Origin: Calcarisporiella thermophila CBS 279.70
Taxonomy: Eukaryota; Calcarisporiellomycota
Direction of reading: 5' to 3'
DNA: 64,000 bases
Assembly (NCBI RefSeq): GCF_041956535.1
Contig: NW_027192191.1
Coordinates: 879,443 to 943,442 of the forward strand
A program made the position numbers and the translations under genes. How positions within the stretch are numbered: the stretch's first letter is position 1; every line of letters starts with the position of its first letter. The notes below the pieces were generated by a model, which saw only the letters and a list, made by a program, of their open reading frames with translations, did not search any database and was not told the DNA's origin. Shown here one piece after another: positions 46,843-57,656 of this stretch.

Positions 46843-48022
46843 GGCTGTAAAATGAATCGATCGACATGAGTGGCGGAACGACTTGCCCAAACTCAGGGTA
46901 TGCCGCAAGGTGTCCCCCTGTTGTTGTTTAGATATTTTGCTGTTTTACTGATGTCATATTGCTTAGAAGATGCACTCGGAGCTTGACCAGAGATTTGAGT
47001 CATTTTCTGATTTTCTATTCCTATTGAAACCCATCTTTATTTATTTGACCCTCGCTAATCATTTAAGATTATATGGTCCACCCGCTGAATCGTTACTATA
47101 CAGTTGTATACTAATAAAATAAAAAATAGTTCTCAAACTTCCCATATAGCCACTCGATACAATTCAATTCAACCCAAAAGGGTTACGGAGGCCAGCAATC
47201 ATCTTAACTCCTAGCCATGAGGCCCACCGAGAAGAAGGCCGACCTTTTCACCCGCCAAAGATTAGGTTAAACGATTTCTCTCGAAATCAATCGAGAGAAG
47301 ATATTATCCTTACTCATTAGATTGAGGCAATTAATGATTCGTCAATTCGGCTATTTAAGAACCCCCACGAAATTGTCCGAAAACCCAAAATATGGGATGT
47401 CAATTTATTTCATTATAACAGTGTAAAGGAACGACTTCGAGTTGAAAATCGTTATGCTCGACTTACTCCGAACTAAAATACCGCCTTATCATTTAGCTGT
47501 TTTTTTCATTTTATTACTTTCAATAATGCAACTATTGTAGTTTAGAGTCTTCTTAAACAATAAAGACTCATTATTGAATGATATAAAATAGTGTAAAGGA
47601 ACGACGAGTTTTCTATTTATTCATCCAAATAATACAATAGATTTCCAGATGTCCCTAGTTACTTTTACTACGTGTAAAGCTGTATTCATCAAGAAGTCAT
47701 TTTTCAATAATGCTTTCCACTGTAATTCAACTCCAAACTCTCCTAAAAGATGACTCGTCTAAATGATAAATCTTGAATATCCATTCTTGGATAATTTTCA
47801 AGTCAAGGGCCTTGGGATTCGCGCCTTATTTGGTGTTTCTTGTTCTTCGGGTGTATTTCGGATATGACGATAGAAAATAGACGGTTTCCTTTTATAATTT
47901 ATTGCTTCATTAATCACCTTTGTGCCATCTATGAATTACGTGTTATCTAGCCTATGTGTATTTATAAAAGGCGGTAAGAGAAGCTGAGTAAATTATCTAT
48001 ATAAAATTTATTGCATCACAAC
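46843..48022. other. Intergenic, reductase / hydrolase
   Basis: About 1.2 kb, AT-rich. The 16-mer agtgtaaaggaacgac occurs twice (about 47419 and 47589). A TATA box is at 47963. No gene is supported. Confidence 0.4.
47963..47969 (+). promoter_or_regulatory. TATA box of alpha/beta hydrolase gene
   Basis: TATAAAA 60 nt before the hydrolase ATG, giving a very short leader. Confidence 0.5.
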
Positions 48023-49168
48023 ATGTCGCAACAACTCCTGCTCCCCGATGGTACTCATCTCTCATACCGTGTGCTGGGTGAAAATACTAAAGCACTCCCG
48101 CTGATAATGGTTAGAATTCAATAATGTCATATTTTCATGGCCACACCTAATTTATCTCTACTGCATTCCTCGAATAGATCTGTGGATTGTAAGCATCTGC
48201 TTCTCCCAATTTATTGGATACTATTTTTTTTTTCATTCATTCTGCTATTTAGAGCAATGTCAAAGGATGAATGGTATCCATCTTGTGATGGTAAAAGCGA
48301 TACAGTTAAATTACTTCCAATGATTCTAACCTTAGGAAACCGTGATATAAAATGCTTTAGAACTGGCAAAGCATCGTCAAGTCCTTATCTTCGACAACCG
48401 TGGAATCAATGAATCCACTCCTATACCCGATTCTTCTTTTACCATGGAGATCTTGGCACAGGATACTATTTCACTCGCGAATCATTTGGGTTGGAGGGAC
48501 GTAGGGGTGCTTGGCTTTTCCATGGGTGGAATGATTGCCCAAACTCTGGTTACTAGATTAACGGGAGCTCTTCGGGTACAGAAATTAATATTAGTGTCGA
48601 CGTATGTTGGAATACAGTCCTTTAGATCATGAGCTATTCCCTTCTCCGTTAATTCCTCGTACTGTGTTGATTTTTTTTTAAAAAAAATAGCGGCCCTTCG
48701 AAAAGCATATGCATGGAGTTTTTTAGACTCTTATTTGTGGGCACGGATATTCTCGTGTCAAGTAATCCTGACCCCTCCAAACTGGACAGCTATTCGCGTG
48801 AACTCTTCATCATAGACTTTACCCCGCAGTGGGTAGCGGAGAATTCTGAAACCATCGATTTGAAATATACCGAGTATTTCAAGCTGCCGCGCCCGGAACA
48901 TGTTGTCCTAAGGCAAATAGAGGCGGCAAAGCAGTTCGATGTCAGGGAAGAATTGCCCAAACTCAACATTCCTACTTTGATTTTACAAGGAGATTGCGAT
49001 CAAGTCATGGGTGTTGAGGACAGCCGATTGATGCATCGCCTTATCCCCAATTCTCGCTATCTGCTCTTACCCGGGATAGGGCATGACATTTTCACCATGC
49101 ATCCCGAAATCTTACGCGAGGTGGACCAGTTTTTGTGCGGAAAAGAGGCTTCTGGAGAGACGCTATGA
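48023..49168 (+). CDS. Alpha/beta hydrolase
   Basis: Serine hydrolase of the alpha/beta fold, 284 aa from five exons (48023..48109, 48178..48188, 48253..48290, 48361..48601, 48691..49168). The second exon is only 11 nt and the third 38 nt, yet together they restore the continuous sequence LIMICGLAMSKDEWYPSCDE and then LAKHRQVLIFDNRG, typical for the family. The nucleophile elbow is GFSMGG (Ser), the acid is in LQGDCDQVMG (Asp) and the base is in LPGIGHDIF (His). At the oxyanion site the usual His-Gly after the first strand reads Cys-Gly (ICGLAM). Total length 855 nt is in frame. It resembles esterase/lactonase-type hydrolases; no substrate can be named. Confidence 0.85.
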
Positions 49169-49429
49169 AGATATCAGAAGACTGTGCTATGCTGTGCCAA
49201 TCATAAATATAAATAAACTCGCACTTTGAATAAACTGGAATAATCAAAAGATTGGCCAAGGCCAAATTAATTCCACGCCTAGTACATAGCCGAAATTTTG
49301 AAGCCGAATTTCTCGGCGGTGTAACTTCGCTGCTTAAGATTTTATTTTTATTGATTAAACTTGAGCAAATTTTAATAACTACAGTCGGAAACAAGTGTAG
49401 CAAGTAATAAATATAGATGCGGGGTAACT

Positions 49430-49827
49430 TTATTTGGGGATAAAGGCGCAGAGCTGAGTAAGCTGTGACGACTCGCCTTGAGGAATGGACTTGGCAATGG
49501 CGGGGCAGCCCTTCAAACAGGAATCAACGGATGTCGAAAGAGTCGCGTCTTGGCAGAAGCATTTAGCGAGATCCATAAGCATGCCAATGTCGTCCTGGTT
49601 CTGAACGGCAACAGGGGCGCATTTACGGAAAATTTGGAAGACTAGAGCAATAAAACACAGCGTTAATTATCCAAGAGGCAAGCGTTCTTAATGTGGAATG
49701 GCGAGAACTCACCTCCATGGCATTGAGTGATGTCGCAGCTGATCTGGCGCGACTCAACGGGAGAGGCAAGGACAGCCGGGGCCACGGCAGCGGCAACGGC
49801 GGCAGCGAGGAGGGAACGGAAGTTCAT
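49430..49827 (-). CDS. Small secreted cysteine-rich protein, CFEM-like pattern
   Basis: 108 aa from two exons (49827..49713 and 49641..49430), joined at CHG|V. An Ala-rich signal peptide (MNFRSLLAAAVAAAVAPAVL) is followed by a mature part starting near SPVESRQ. There are eight cysteines in the order C-x4-C, then single C, C-x-C, C-x3-C, C (ISCDITQC, RKC, KCFC, DSCLKGC, QLC), similar to CFEM and related fungal extracellular domains. No GPI signal or transmembrane segment is present. Likely secreted or wall-associated; CFEM proteins can bind heme or act in host interaction, but neither is shown. A good TATA box lies 77 nt upstream of the ATG. Confidence 0.8.
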
Positions 49828-51208
49828 GATGAGTGATGAGAATGAGTCTTGATGCTACGACCTGAGAATGTCGATGAGAACAGGCAGAATGGAGCGACCT
49901 TGGCCTTTTTATATTGCCGCGGAATTCCAAGCGCATTCGTAGCTTTAGGAATCATGCGCGCGAACCACAAACACCTGTGTAGCATCTTGGGAGATGAGGC
50001 GCGGAAGTTAACACGGAATAAGGTGCGTGTGTTCATTAGTCCCATTACTCAGCCGAGGCTATTTTAAACACTTTCCACGGCTGCCTTGACTCACCCGACG
50101 TATGAGCCGCTCTCCGCCGCCGCCATCTCCATCCCTTGGCAATCACGTTTCTTGGCCGGCCGCATGCATGGGGCTTTTCCCTCTCGCCCGCCGCCCTTGC
50201 ATTGAGGGCCTCTCGCCTAAACATAGCGCTCTGCGCTTGATCTGATTGCTCCGGGTTCAAACTCCGCATAATCAACGCGGTGTAAAAATAACCGTTTCCC
50301 GGCTCTCTGCAGAATTTTTCTAGAAACCTCCTCGGATCTATTTTTACGCTTCTGTGCAAGCACATGGAATGCACGGCTGTATTCATCCCACTGTATAGGC
50401 AGGCTCTGGGGACTCGGGGAGTGGCACTGGCATCGACGGCAGCGACTTCTCTAGAGTTACACTGTAGCTGATGTAATGAGAAATCGGTTGGGAACCAACT
50501 GCTCTAGTCCCTTTATCATATTCAATCTTGGCTGGATGTGGCTAACCGAAACCGGCGCCTCCCATCAACTATGCTCATGATGCATGTCAAAGAAAATCTA
50601 ATACTTCCGTTGGCGGGATACATGAGGCTAGACTCCACGCTGGTGGATAATGGATACGCAAGTCCCGCTAAAACAGTGAAGAGCGATTTTTTTTGTTTTA
50701 GTGAACCTTGTTCTTATTTTTTGTGGCAGAAAACAGATCATGATGACCAAGCGTAGGAACATTGTTTGAAGATTGAAGCACAAAGATTTGTGCTTGCACC
50801 CCTCTTTACTTTAGCTAAGATCAGCACTGGCCCGAAATGGAGAGCTGATTCAAGATTTTGAGACTTTATTTCTCCCATCCATCGTTGAATTTAAACTCGT
50901 CCACCTGGAATGGTGCGCAATTCTATAGCGCTTTTTATGCTCTTAAATACAATATACATGAAACAAGGTTCCGACATTTGCATGAGCTATATTTGAAATT
51001 TCCGGAACATTCGCCCCCCCCCCCCCTACACCATCAATAGTAGAATAGTTTTTTCTTTCAACCATTCTATTATTGATTGCTAGCTGAACATTACCTAGTT
51101 GAAGGTCGAATTGGTATATATGAAAATTGACGTCACAAACGCGAAAAAATAAATATCATAAAAAATAGCAGTCACTCTCACATTAGTATCTTTAATGTTA
51201 TATGGGGA
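49828..51208. other. Divergent intergenic region, secreted protein / NELF-C/D
   Basis: About 1.4 kb. 50080-50420 is GC-rich without coding signal that I trust. A run of 13 C occurs at 51014-51026. No RNA gene is recognised. Confidence 0.4.
49904..49913 (-). promoter_or_regulatory. TATA box of small secreted protein gene
   Basis: TATAAAAAGG on the minus strand, 77 nt before the ATG at 49827. Confidence 0.55.
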
Positions 51209-53762
51209 ATGGAAAATGGTAAGCCCTACAGTCTAGTTTTCTAGTTCTTTGAAGCTAAGAATTGCTCCCTTGTTCTGATAGACTAATCTTAAGGAATGTC
51301 AGGAAAAGCTAACGTCAGAAGGTAATTCATTTCATGTCCCAAGAATTTGGACAAGAGCATCTTGCTTACCCTAATGGCATGTATATCTAATTCTCATTTT
51401 TGTTCGCTCGATGTAGATGCTATTATGGAGCCCGGGATCGACTCCGTACTCGGAGAATTTGTCAAGTTAGGTGGGCAACCTGTTGATGCGGTCTCATTTC
51501 TCGCGGATTCCTATGTTGGCTTGCCCTCTATGTTTAATCTGCTATCGTCATGGAGCAAGGATCTAGGACTGGACGCAACTGCAGTAATGGAGCGGGAGAT
51601 GAAAAACATGCTGATCGAGCGCTTTAGTCCCAAAGCCGTTGATGGCGCCTTCATGAATTCAAAGGTAAGTGGTAGTAATCGTTCTGAATTGTATTCATAA
51701 TTGATTAATTAATCAATTTTCTCTTTTATACTTACTCCAAATATTAAATGAAGGACGTTCCGGAATGGTTGGAGGAGATGATAAAATACCCAGTATGGAG
51801 ATCAATGTTTTATGAGCTTTCGGAGAAGCACCCAAATAGCGCCCTCTTGAATTTTGCTATTCAGGTAGGATACTTAACTCCCGTTTTTCCGAAGGCCTAG
51901 GCTCATATTCTTTTTCAATTTTTGTTCACTTACAGAGAATTGCCGATGCGGGGCATCAATCTGAGATAGCTAGAGTGGCAACTGCGTCCACCTTTTTAAA
52001 TGTGTTTACTGGGGTGTTGATCGATACATTCGATCGACTTCGAGAGGAAGACGATATCACCCTGCAGCAAAAGCTACCTGATCTAACGGTACCCCACCTC
52101 CCTTTTTTGATGCCCAAAAATTGTTAGCGCTCAACGTACGCTGTCGATTTCTTATAGAAAATCTGCTGCCAATCCGATCGGAATTATGTCTATGCCCAGA
52201 CGCTTTTACAACAGTTAATATCAGAGCAAGGTGGCAAAGCGTTCAAGCGGATATCCCGAGAGCTTGAGCTTGCCGCTGCTGACCAAACACACAGGTAATA
52301 AAGAAGATCGCAGGCACTCTTCCAAATGTCCAAAAATCTTAATGGTCTGTTTTTTGTTTCAATAGGGCTCCGTTAATTCCTCTTATCCGTCACCTTCTTA
52401 ATAATGCGCCTGCGAGAGTAGCTAAAGTTTTGACAGCAATCACAGAGCAAAAGCAGCCTGCTGCCGGAGATATTGTGGAGGCAAGTGTATATCTCATATT
52501 GGGGTGGATTTCTTCATTCATTCTAAGATATGCTTCAATATAGCTGTATAAATTATATAATGATACCCCACCCCCCTCAGTTGAACACCTCCGTGATCCA
52601 GGGATTTTAGGTAGGCTTTCCCCTTCTCCCCCCCCCTCACATACTGTCTGTACGCACTCACAAAGCACCATTGTTATTTTTTTTTTCACAATTCGTCTTC
52701 AGAAAAATTCGTGGAAGCAGTTTTCACTCCTCCGAAACCTGATCAAGTCGCACGGCCTGATTTAATTGATAAAATGGTTTGGCTGCTTGCCTATGCGGCC
52801 AGCGTGCATGAGTCCAACGACGCGGAGCTGGACAAGACAGAATTTGAGGATACCTACAAAAGGTTGAAAACCCTCAGCCAACTCATCGCAAGAAAATCCA
52901 TCGGCGGCGACCTCTCCAGCTGCATGAAGGAGATTTTGGAGGTGATTGAGTGAGTCATCCGATGAGTTTATTTTTCTGCATGTTCCCGCTCTTTAACCTT
53001 TCATTTTCACCCCCATCAGCCTTCCGATGGCATCTATGGGCATCATCGTATGGATTAATTATATCCTAGAGCAAACCGATTACTACGAGACCTACTTCCG
53101 ACGGGACGTAGTGCCAGTACAGCATTTGCTATTAGAAGAGATCGCCTATCGTCACCCGCACCAGCGCGCACACGTTTTTACTGTATTGTACTCGAATTTC
53201 GAACTCCAACGGCCAAAACTTCATCCCGAAATAGGGGTAAGCACTCCTCGGCTATTGCTTCGTCGACACAAGCTTTGCTAACCAAACACCTACGCTTCTA
53301 CGACCAGATGCTGGTTCGCAAGAGTTTGCTGGACCAAATGATCCATCTCATGCAGCTCGGATTTGTCACCCCAGTGGTCCGATACATGGCTCGCCGTGCC
53401 ACTGCGCTCGATCAAAGTCTTGCTGCCCACTTTGCCAAACGCATGCTCGAGCTGGCCCTTCCACCCTACCCGGAGGAGTTCGTCAAGATGGCGGTCAAAT
53501 TTGTCGAGCCGGTGGCCGATGTCCTGGTGAAATCCGCCGATTGCGAGCGGGCCGTCATTGAGTTTTTGGGTAATCTATATTTATTTCGGAATAACTCTGC
53601 CGTTCTATTTTCTATTTAACGCTTATTTTTAATTCCATTTTTATTTCCTTCTCTTTGTGTCTGTACCCGTGTATAGATGCTATTGAGCCTAACCAGGAGC
53701 CGCCCATCTCCGCTGACTTGATGGAGCGGGTACAGCATCTGCGCAAAAGATTCGGCCATTAG
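51209..53762 (+). CDS. NELFCD: Negative elongation factor subunit C/D (TH1-like)
   Basis: Subunit of NELF, the complex that holds RNA polymerase II in promoter-proximal pausing. Proposed exons: 51209..51218, 51417..51664, 51754..51864, 51936..52088, 52158..52294, 52366..52480, 52544..52610, 52703..52949, 53020..53236, 53308..53569, 53677..53762; total 1,653 nt, 550 aa. Blocks matching animal NELF-C/D in order: DAIMEPGIDSVL, VPEWLEEMIKYPVWRSMFYE, HPNSALLNFAIQRIADAGHQ, DIVELYKLYNDTPPPSVEHL, MVWLLAYAASVHE, LPMASMGIIVWINYIL, KSLLDQMIHLMQLGFVTPVV and LALPPYPEEFVKM. The acidic N-terminus of the human protein is missing. Exon 6 must end in a GC donor (GAG|gcaagt) to keep frame and alignment. The 10-nt first exon is the least certain part. 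Confidence 0.88.
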
Positions 53763-54188
53763 TGAAGCGTAGTGAATAGGAAAAAAAAAACTTTCAAGCA
53801 AAGGACAATTTCTGCGTTTGTTTATTTGTTTATTTCTCTGTGAATCCTCATCTTTGCATAGCCTTTGTACGAATAAAACGATATCGATCCGAATCGGATT
53901 GTTGGCAATGAAGAGATAAGACATTATATTCCATCTAAATATAGCATAAATATACACTCGGTGGCTAATACAATGAAGGCGCAAAGGAAGAGATAAGAAG
54001 GGGAGAAGGAGGTGGGATGGCGTCGTGGTTTTGATGAGTATAAAGGAAATGGGATTATTGGTGTGAAGGGAAGGCATGGGAAAAAAAAATAGATAGATTA
54101 TAGAACATGGGGTTGCAATGAGAGAGTGGCTAAAGAATACGGACTAGTTATAGGAAAGGAGGACATCTCGGCATAAACTATTTAGAGT
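53763..54188. other. Convergent intergenic region
   Basis: 426 nt between the NELF-C/D stop and the stop of the DUF4203 gene on the other strand. AT-rich with A-runs; no feature beyond expected 3' ends. Confidence 0.4.
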
Positions 54189-55088
54189 TTAAAAGAAAAA
54201 GAAGCGCCTTCGGGGCGGAACCGCGTCCACCGGCTCTTTGTAGACAGCAGGACCGTAGCGGCTTCTCTGGAAATACTGGACAATAATGCCCAGAAGAGCC
54301 AAGGCCGCAACACCGCCAAGCATTCCCAATGCCTTCGGATTGGCGTCGTACGCGGTGGTGTGGCGACTATCCAAGAATTGAAGAGTGGCATACATGAATC
54401 CAGTGTTAAGGAAGATGTCTAAGCCGAAGAAGACGGCGAAGGCACCCCCAATCGAGGTGGTGATGATGATCACAAAGCGTTCGAAAAAGATCGTCAGGAC
54501 CAAGCCTGCAACCGCCATGAGCGCAAGGAAGAGGATGCGACCCCAGTAGGGCGTAATCACGCCCCCGGCTTTCCACGAGAGGATCCACAACCCAAGTGCC
54601 CAGAATCCGAGTGCACCCACGAGCCAGACCCCGACGCGCCAACAGCACGCCGCAACCGCCCCCAGCACGAGGCCGACTCCAACGCTCACGACAAGATATA
54701 TTGTTGTTGCATGGGGCCCATATCCAGCCGACGGCTCTGCATTCGTCAGTCCAATCCAGGTAATAAGTCCAAACACAATTGCGCCCGCTATAAATGCAGT
54801 GAGCCGTATGTGCCGATAACCAGAGAAGACGAGGAACAGCCCGAAGAGGATGAGTAGCACGGCCAGTATGATGGCATGAACGGTAAGTGTTCTGCCGTTA
54901 ATGTTCACCAGCGGGCCATCACTACTGCTCCCTATTGTGCCCGGATCTCTCTGCTGTCGAGCTTCAAGCACAGGGTAGGCTAATGCACTGGTTGCATAGG
55001 AGAGGACAAAAACAAAAAGTAAAAAATACGCAAGCAATGGACGGCGGCTGTTGCCACTCCGTAGTGGCGATAGGGTGTGTTTTAGCAT
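54189..55088 (-). CDS. TM7S3/TM198-like (DUF4203) membrane protein
   Basis: A single-exon 299-aa polytopic membrane protein. A hydrophobic N-terminal segment (LLAYFLLFVFVLSYATSALA) with a cleavage-like site precedes a short luminal stretch, then about seven transmembrane helices: HAIILAVLLILFGLFLVFSG, IRLTAFIAGAIVFGLITW, TIYLVVSVGVGLVLGAVAAC, VWLVGALGFWALGLWIL, RILFLALMAVAGLVLTIFF, IIITTSIGGAFAVFFGLDIF and ALGMLGGVAALALLGIIVQ. The tail is basic (VPPRRRFFFF). The helix spacing and the FSGYRHIRLTAFIAG block are typical of the fungal DUF4203/TM198 family, whose function is poorly known; TMEM198 in animals has been linked to Wnt signalling. Confidence 0.85.
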   Translation of the reverse strand: MLKHTLSPLRSGNSRRPLLAYFLLFVFVLSYATSALAYPVLEARQQRDPGTIGSSSDGPLVNINGRTLTVHAIILAVLLILFGLFLVFSGYRHIRLTAFIAGAIVFGLITWIGLTNAEPSAGYGPHATTIYLVVSVGVGLVLGAVAACCWRVGVWLVGALGFWALGLWILSWKAGGVITPYWGRILFLALMAVAGLVLTIFFERFVIIITTSIGGAFAVFFGLDIFLNTGFMYATLQFLDSRHTTAYDANPKALGMLGGVAALALLGIIVQYFQRSRYGPAVYKEPVDAVPPRRRFFFF

Positions 55089-55767
55089 GCTTAACTTAAT
55101 TGTTTTGACTCGTATGGGGGGTGGGGGAAAAATAATGGAAGCGGTTCGGAGAGAGTGGAAAACTGTTGGTTCTAGTGCAGCACGATGTGAGGTTTATATA
55201 TATATCAGGAGTCTGAAGAAGAAAAAGGAAAAAAAGGACTTAAACAAGCAGCTACGTCATGTTTTAGCATAGAAATTTAGCCAAGTGATTTGAAAAATTT
55301 TCGAGAATCTTGCTATAATTAGGGATGCGCCAAAACTTAAGGTTAGAGAGATGTTGGTGACTATATTCGTAAAGAAAGTTTTAAGCCACAATGTAGGAAC
55401 GCTTCTATTGAAAATATGAATCAGTGCGTTTTGTTTGTTTTTTTTTCCGTAACTCAAGGGCAATATATTTTTATCATGCTCTTAATATAAATAAAAATAT
55501 GTTCCATGTCATCCGTCCAGGCATGTGCTCATAAATAGTGTATACATTGAGAAACGGGAGTTATCATTTTTATTGTTCGGTTAAATGTCTCACCTAACAG
55601 CAGAACAGAGCACAATATAAGTAAAAAAGTGGCACATTGCTTAAATAAAAGGAGAGAATAAATAGTCGAAATAGAGTAGTGATAAATAATTAAGAAAACC
55701 AAAGTCATTATTCCACAGAAGATTACGTATACATGCAATAACTTATTACTTGGGTTCCGTTCCAAAA
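55089..55767. other. Intergenic between two minus-strand membrane protein genes
   Basis: 679 nt, AT-rich, holding the DUF4203 promoter on one side and the 3' end of the next gene on the other. TATA-like repeats lie at 55194-55205. No gene seen. Confidence 0.4.
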
Positions 55768-56788
55768 CTACTGAGTGGGGAGGTCCAGCTTATTGAGGTC
55801 CTCCATGTTCACTTGAGCTTCGGCCTCAGCGGGCAAGGGCTCTTTCCACTTGCGCTCCCACAGAGGATCTCCATAACGATTCTTGACGAGGTGGACGAGG
55901 AACCACAGAATGTATACGACGAGCGCAAATACAATCAAGCCCACATACGACCCAATGGTTACTCCTGCACCGTTCCGCTCCCAGTTCAAGAATTCGTACA
56001 CCCAGAAGTTATTTCTAACAGCAGTGAAGAGAAGCGGCTTAGTCATCCAGCAAAATCATGAGGAATGAAATTCCATCTCACATATATCGATTCAGAATGG
56101 CCAAGCAAAGGTATAGGAGAAGCAACAGGATGCACGCCACAAAGTGGGAGAGGGCCATATTGTTTCTGCTGAGGAAACCCTCTATTACCATGACGACTAA
56201 ATCCATCCCATGCACGCTTAAATTGCGCCAGTACTCAATTCGATTCAGTTTATAAACATCTTTTGCGAGCAAAATCCAAAAAGTAGTGGGAACTATCACA
56301 TGAAATGTGATAAGGGTCTCGTAGAGGAACCAGAACGCGTAGCTGAATGGGCGCGGCTGTCGGAGAAAGGATGAGGGGACTCGCGGTTTAGGTCGGAGAA
56401 CGTAAATGAGGGAATGGATGGATGCAGCCTATGGAGGGGGGAAATAGGTTAACATCATATAATGTACAAATCCAGATTGGCGATCCATTATCACTACCAG
56501 AAAATACAAGACCAAGCCCGTGTAGGTGAGATTAGTGAAAAATACCCAGAATCTATACGGACGCTGCCTCTCCAAAATCCAAGATGTAATAATGGCAGTT
56601 AAGGAATAGGCCATGATCACCAGGCGGACGATCAGGAGGAGCCACGGTGGGCCTGCCCATGTGGTGACGCATCGTTCAGGGTCAAAGCTAGAGAGAGCAA
56701 AGAAGCGAGATAATCCGTTTTGAGGAGCAGGGTAATTAACCCTGGGGGGGAGGGATGAGGACACGACCGGACATTTGAAAGCTCCCAT
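55768..56788 (-). CDS. Polytopic membrane protein, rolling-stone-like
   Basis: Three exons (56788..56468, 56428..56082, 56014..55768) sum to 915 nt, 304 aa. The first intron is only 39 nt (gtacat to ccatag). About six hydrophobic helices are visible: WLLLIVRLVIMAYSLTAIIT, FFTNLTYTGLVLYFLVVIM, FWFLYETLITFHVIVPTTFW, GMDLVVMVIEGFL, FVACILLLLLYLCLAIL and VGLIVFALVVYILWFLVHLV. The order RFWVFFTNLTYTGLVLYF, ...HVIVPTTFW... and a terminal VYEFLNWERN loop is that of the rolling-stone / FAR-17a-like superfamily of small membrane proteins. The ATG at 56788 (MGAFKCPVVSSS) is chosen because the frame upstream lacks coding character. Function unknown. The C-terminus is acidic and soluble. Confidence 0.7.
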
Positions 56789-57656
56789 AGCGGAAACAAC
56801 GACGACCCAAGTGTGTGTGGAGATGAATGGAATACAGGAACTAGCGGGAGATCCGCTTACTCGAATGAAAGGAATGAAGAAACCACAACAATGTAGAAAA
56901 TAAAATTTGGGTTGAACAAAATTAAAAGCATAGGGCAGCTCCAAACGCGGAATTGGAGAGCACCAGTCACCAATTATTAATATAGAATATGAAGCTAGTG
57001 CCACGCTAGTGGAATAAAAACATGGCTGCCAAGCTCGTTTTCGCAAGCAGATTCTGTTGAGTGCCGCTCGTCGATAGGGTATTTATTCGATCAGCAGAAA
57101 TTTCGACTGGCCCCCCGCCACGGCTAAAACTCTCATGGGGTAAAGGTTTCGAGACTACGGGGTTCCATTAGCACTCGATTCCCCCTTTTGAGAAATCGAA
57201 CCCCCGACGTTTCCACGATGGCTTAGCGCGCGTTTCTGCCCAAACACCTTTCCCGCTAACTTCTCACTCTCAGGCTCGATGCCAGCCGGAGATTAATTCG
57301 GTCCAGCTGAACATTGTTGCACGTGGACCCCGTGCTTTGGCGCAGATGCAACAGGGCACTGCAGACGCGATGGCAGATGCATACATTGGTGGGGGGAGGG
57401 TGCTGACTGGGAATTGGAAAAATGACCTTTATATGAAATCGCTATTTACAAGATTAAACACCTAAAAATCGAGATATCGTGTACATTGGATTGCAAATTC
57501 AAAAGTAAAATAGATGTATAAATATATAAATATATAAATATATAAATATATACTGGCTACATTATTAGAGGATATATTAACTGGAAAATGAACAAGAACG
57601 CGCGTAGATCTTTATGTACTTTATACAGAGATGCCAAAAGCCTCAAACGCTGTTTC
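56789..57656. other. Intergenic with octamer tandem repeat
   Basis: 868 nt. Contains a GC-rich part (57100-57400) and a tandem array of the octamer tataaata at 57517-57552 (about 4.5 copies). No gene is supported. Confidence 0.45.
57517..57552. repeat. Tandem octamer (tataaata) repeat
   Basis: About 4.5 uninterrupted copies of the 8-bp unit; a simple-sequence repeat 100 nt downstream of the disordered-protein stop codon. Confidence 0.85.

Noticed and set aside
57130-57250. tRNA-like sequence on the minus strand (GGGGGTTCGATTTCTC)
   Set aside because: The T stem pairs only by wobble and no acceptor or anticodon stem can be built around it.
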